From positions 1 through 42,980 of the forward strand of contig MGVZ01000047.1 of assembly GCA_001800745.1 (NCBI GenBank): a DNA stretch of 42,980 bases, given 5' to 3'. This document shows positions 42,518 to 42,980 of this stretch, in pieces. The position numbers were made by a program, and so were the translations under genes. Position 1 is the first letter of the stretch. Every line of letters starts with the position of its first letter. The stretch is from Euryarchaeota archaeon RBG_16_67_27 (GTDB lineage: Archaea > Thermoplasmatota > Thermoplasmata > RBG-16-68-12). The notes below the pieces were generated by a model that saw only the letters and a list, made by a program, of their open reading frames with translations, was not told where the DNA came from and searched no databases.

Positions 42518-42980
42518 ATGCGCGCCCCCACGGAGCCGATTCGCGTCGACGACCGGGAGCGCGTGCGGTCGTTCCTCGAGACAGACCGCGAGGCGAACGC
42601 GGTCGTGTGGAACCGGGTGTACGAGCACCCGGGCTACCGGGAGCTCTGGATCGACGACCCGTCGCCCAAGGCGCTCCTCGCGATGGACCGCGCGACCTCG
42701 ACGGACGGAACGACGGGGTTCGTCCTCCACGCGATCGACGTGAGCGCCGCGAGGGAGCTCATGCCCCTCCTCCCCGCGGGGGACGTGCACTTCCATCTCA
42801 CGGAGGAATGGCAGCTCGGCGCGGTGGAGGAGCGCGCCTCGGAAATCCACGCGCGACCCGCCTGGCTCTTCCGGCTGGACCCGAAGCGTTTCGTCGACCT
42901 CCAGACCCACGAGGTCCATCCGGTCCCGGAGGACCGGGCGCCGATGATCGCGGAGCTCTGGGAGCCGGACTCGCCCGCGG
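42518..42980 (+). CDS. GNAT-acetyltransferase-like protein, 3' truncated by window end
   Basis: MRAPTEPIRVDDRERVRSFLETDREANAVVWNRVYEHPGYRELWIDDPSPKALLAMDRATSTDGTTGFVLHAIDVSAARELMPLLPAGDVHFHLTEEW... open to window end. Family assignment tentative. Confidence 0.55.
   Translation, partial: MRAPTEPIRVDDRERVRSFLETDREANAVVWNRVYEHPGYRELWIDDPSPKALLAMDRATSTDGTTGFVLHAIDVSAARELMPLLPAGDVHFHLTEEWQLGAVEERASEIHARPAWLFRLDPKRFVDLQTHEVHPVPEDRAPMIAELWEPDSPA

Overview
High-GC archaeal chromosomal window. Leaderless-style TATA boxes, an A-type ATPase and a Thermoplasmata-like respiratory gene set suggest a Thermoplasmata-related euryarchaeon; that placement is inference. Almost the whole window is bioenergetics. 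Contents in order: a Mrp/NBP35 P-loop ATPase (partial) and malic enzyme; a protease-like pair with a shared N-terminal module; DNA polymerase IV; a complex I operon (nuoA-C-D-H-J1-J2-K-L-M-M-N) with two nuoM copies, an enlarged NuoL and no nuoB or nuoI; a MsrP/YedY-like molybdoenzyme; tatC-tatA; two FAD-linked-oxidase-type proteins and an Lrp-type regulator; an operon encoding cupredoxin, Rieske, b6-type cytochrome b, a cytochrome b C-terminal half fused to an HdrC-like ferredoxin domain, an HdrB-like CCG protein, a dicluster ferredoxin and a zinc-ribbon membrane protein; a complete A-type ATP synthase operon with inteins in both AtpA and AtpB, ending in an unlisted 44-aa membrane ORF; a large surface protein with a cytosolic roadblock/longin-like tail next to two Ras-like GTPases; pyrF; and a partial acetyltransferase-like gene. 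The most interesting candidates are (1) the Rieske/cyt b6-HdrC/HdrB hybrid electron-transfer complex and (2) an enlarged, four-antiporter-subunit complex I whose NuoL carries an exact 78-nt-period (26-aa) repeat in its predicted lateral helix. No tRNA, rRNA, CRISPR array or transposase was recognised.
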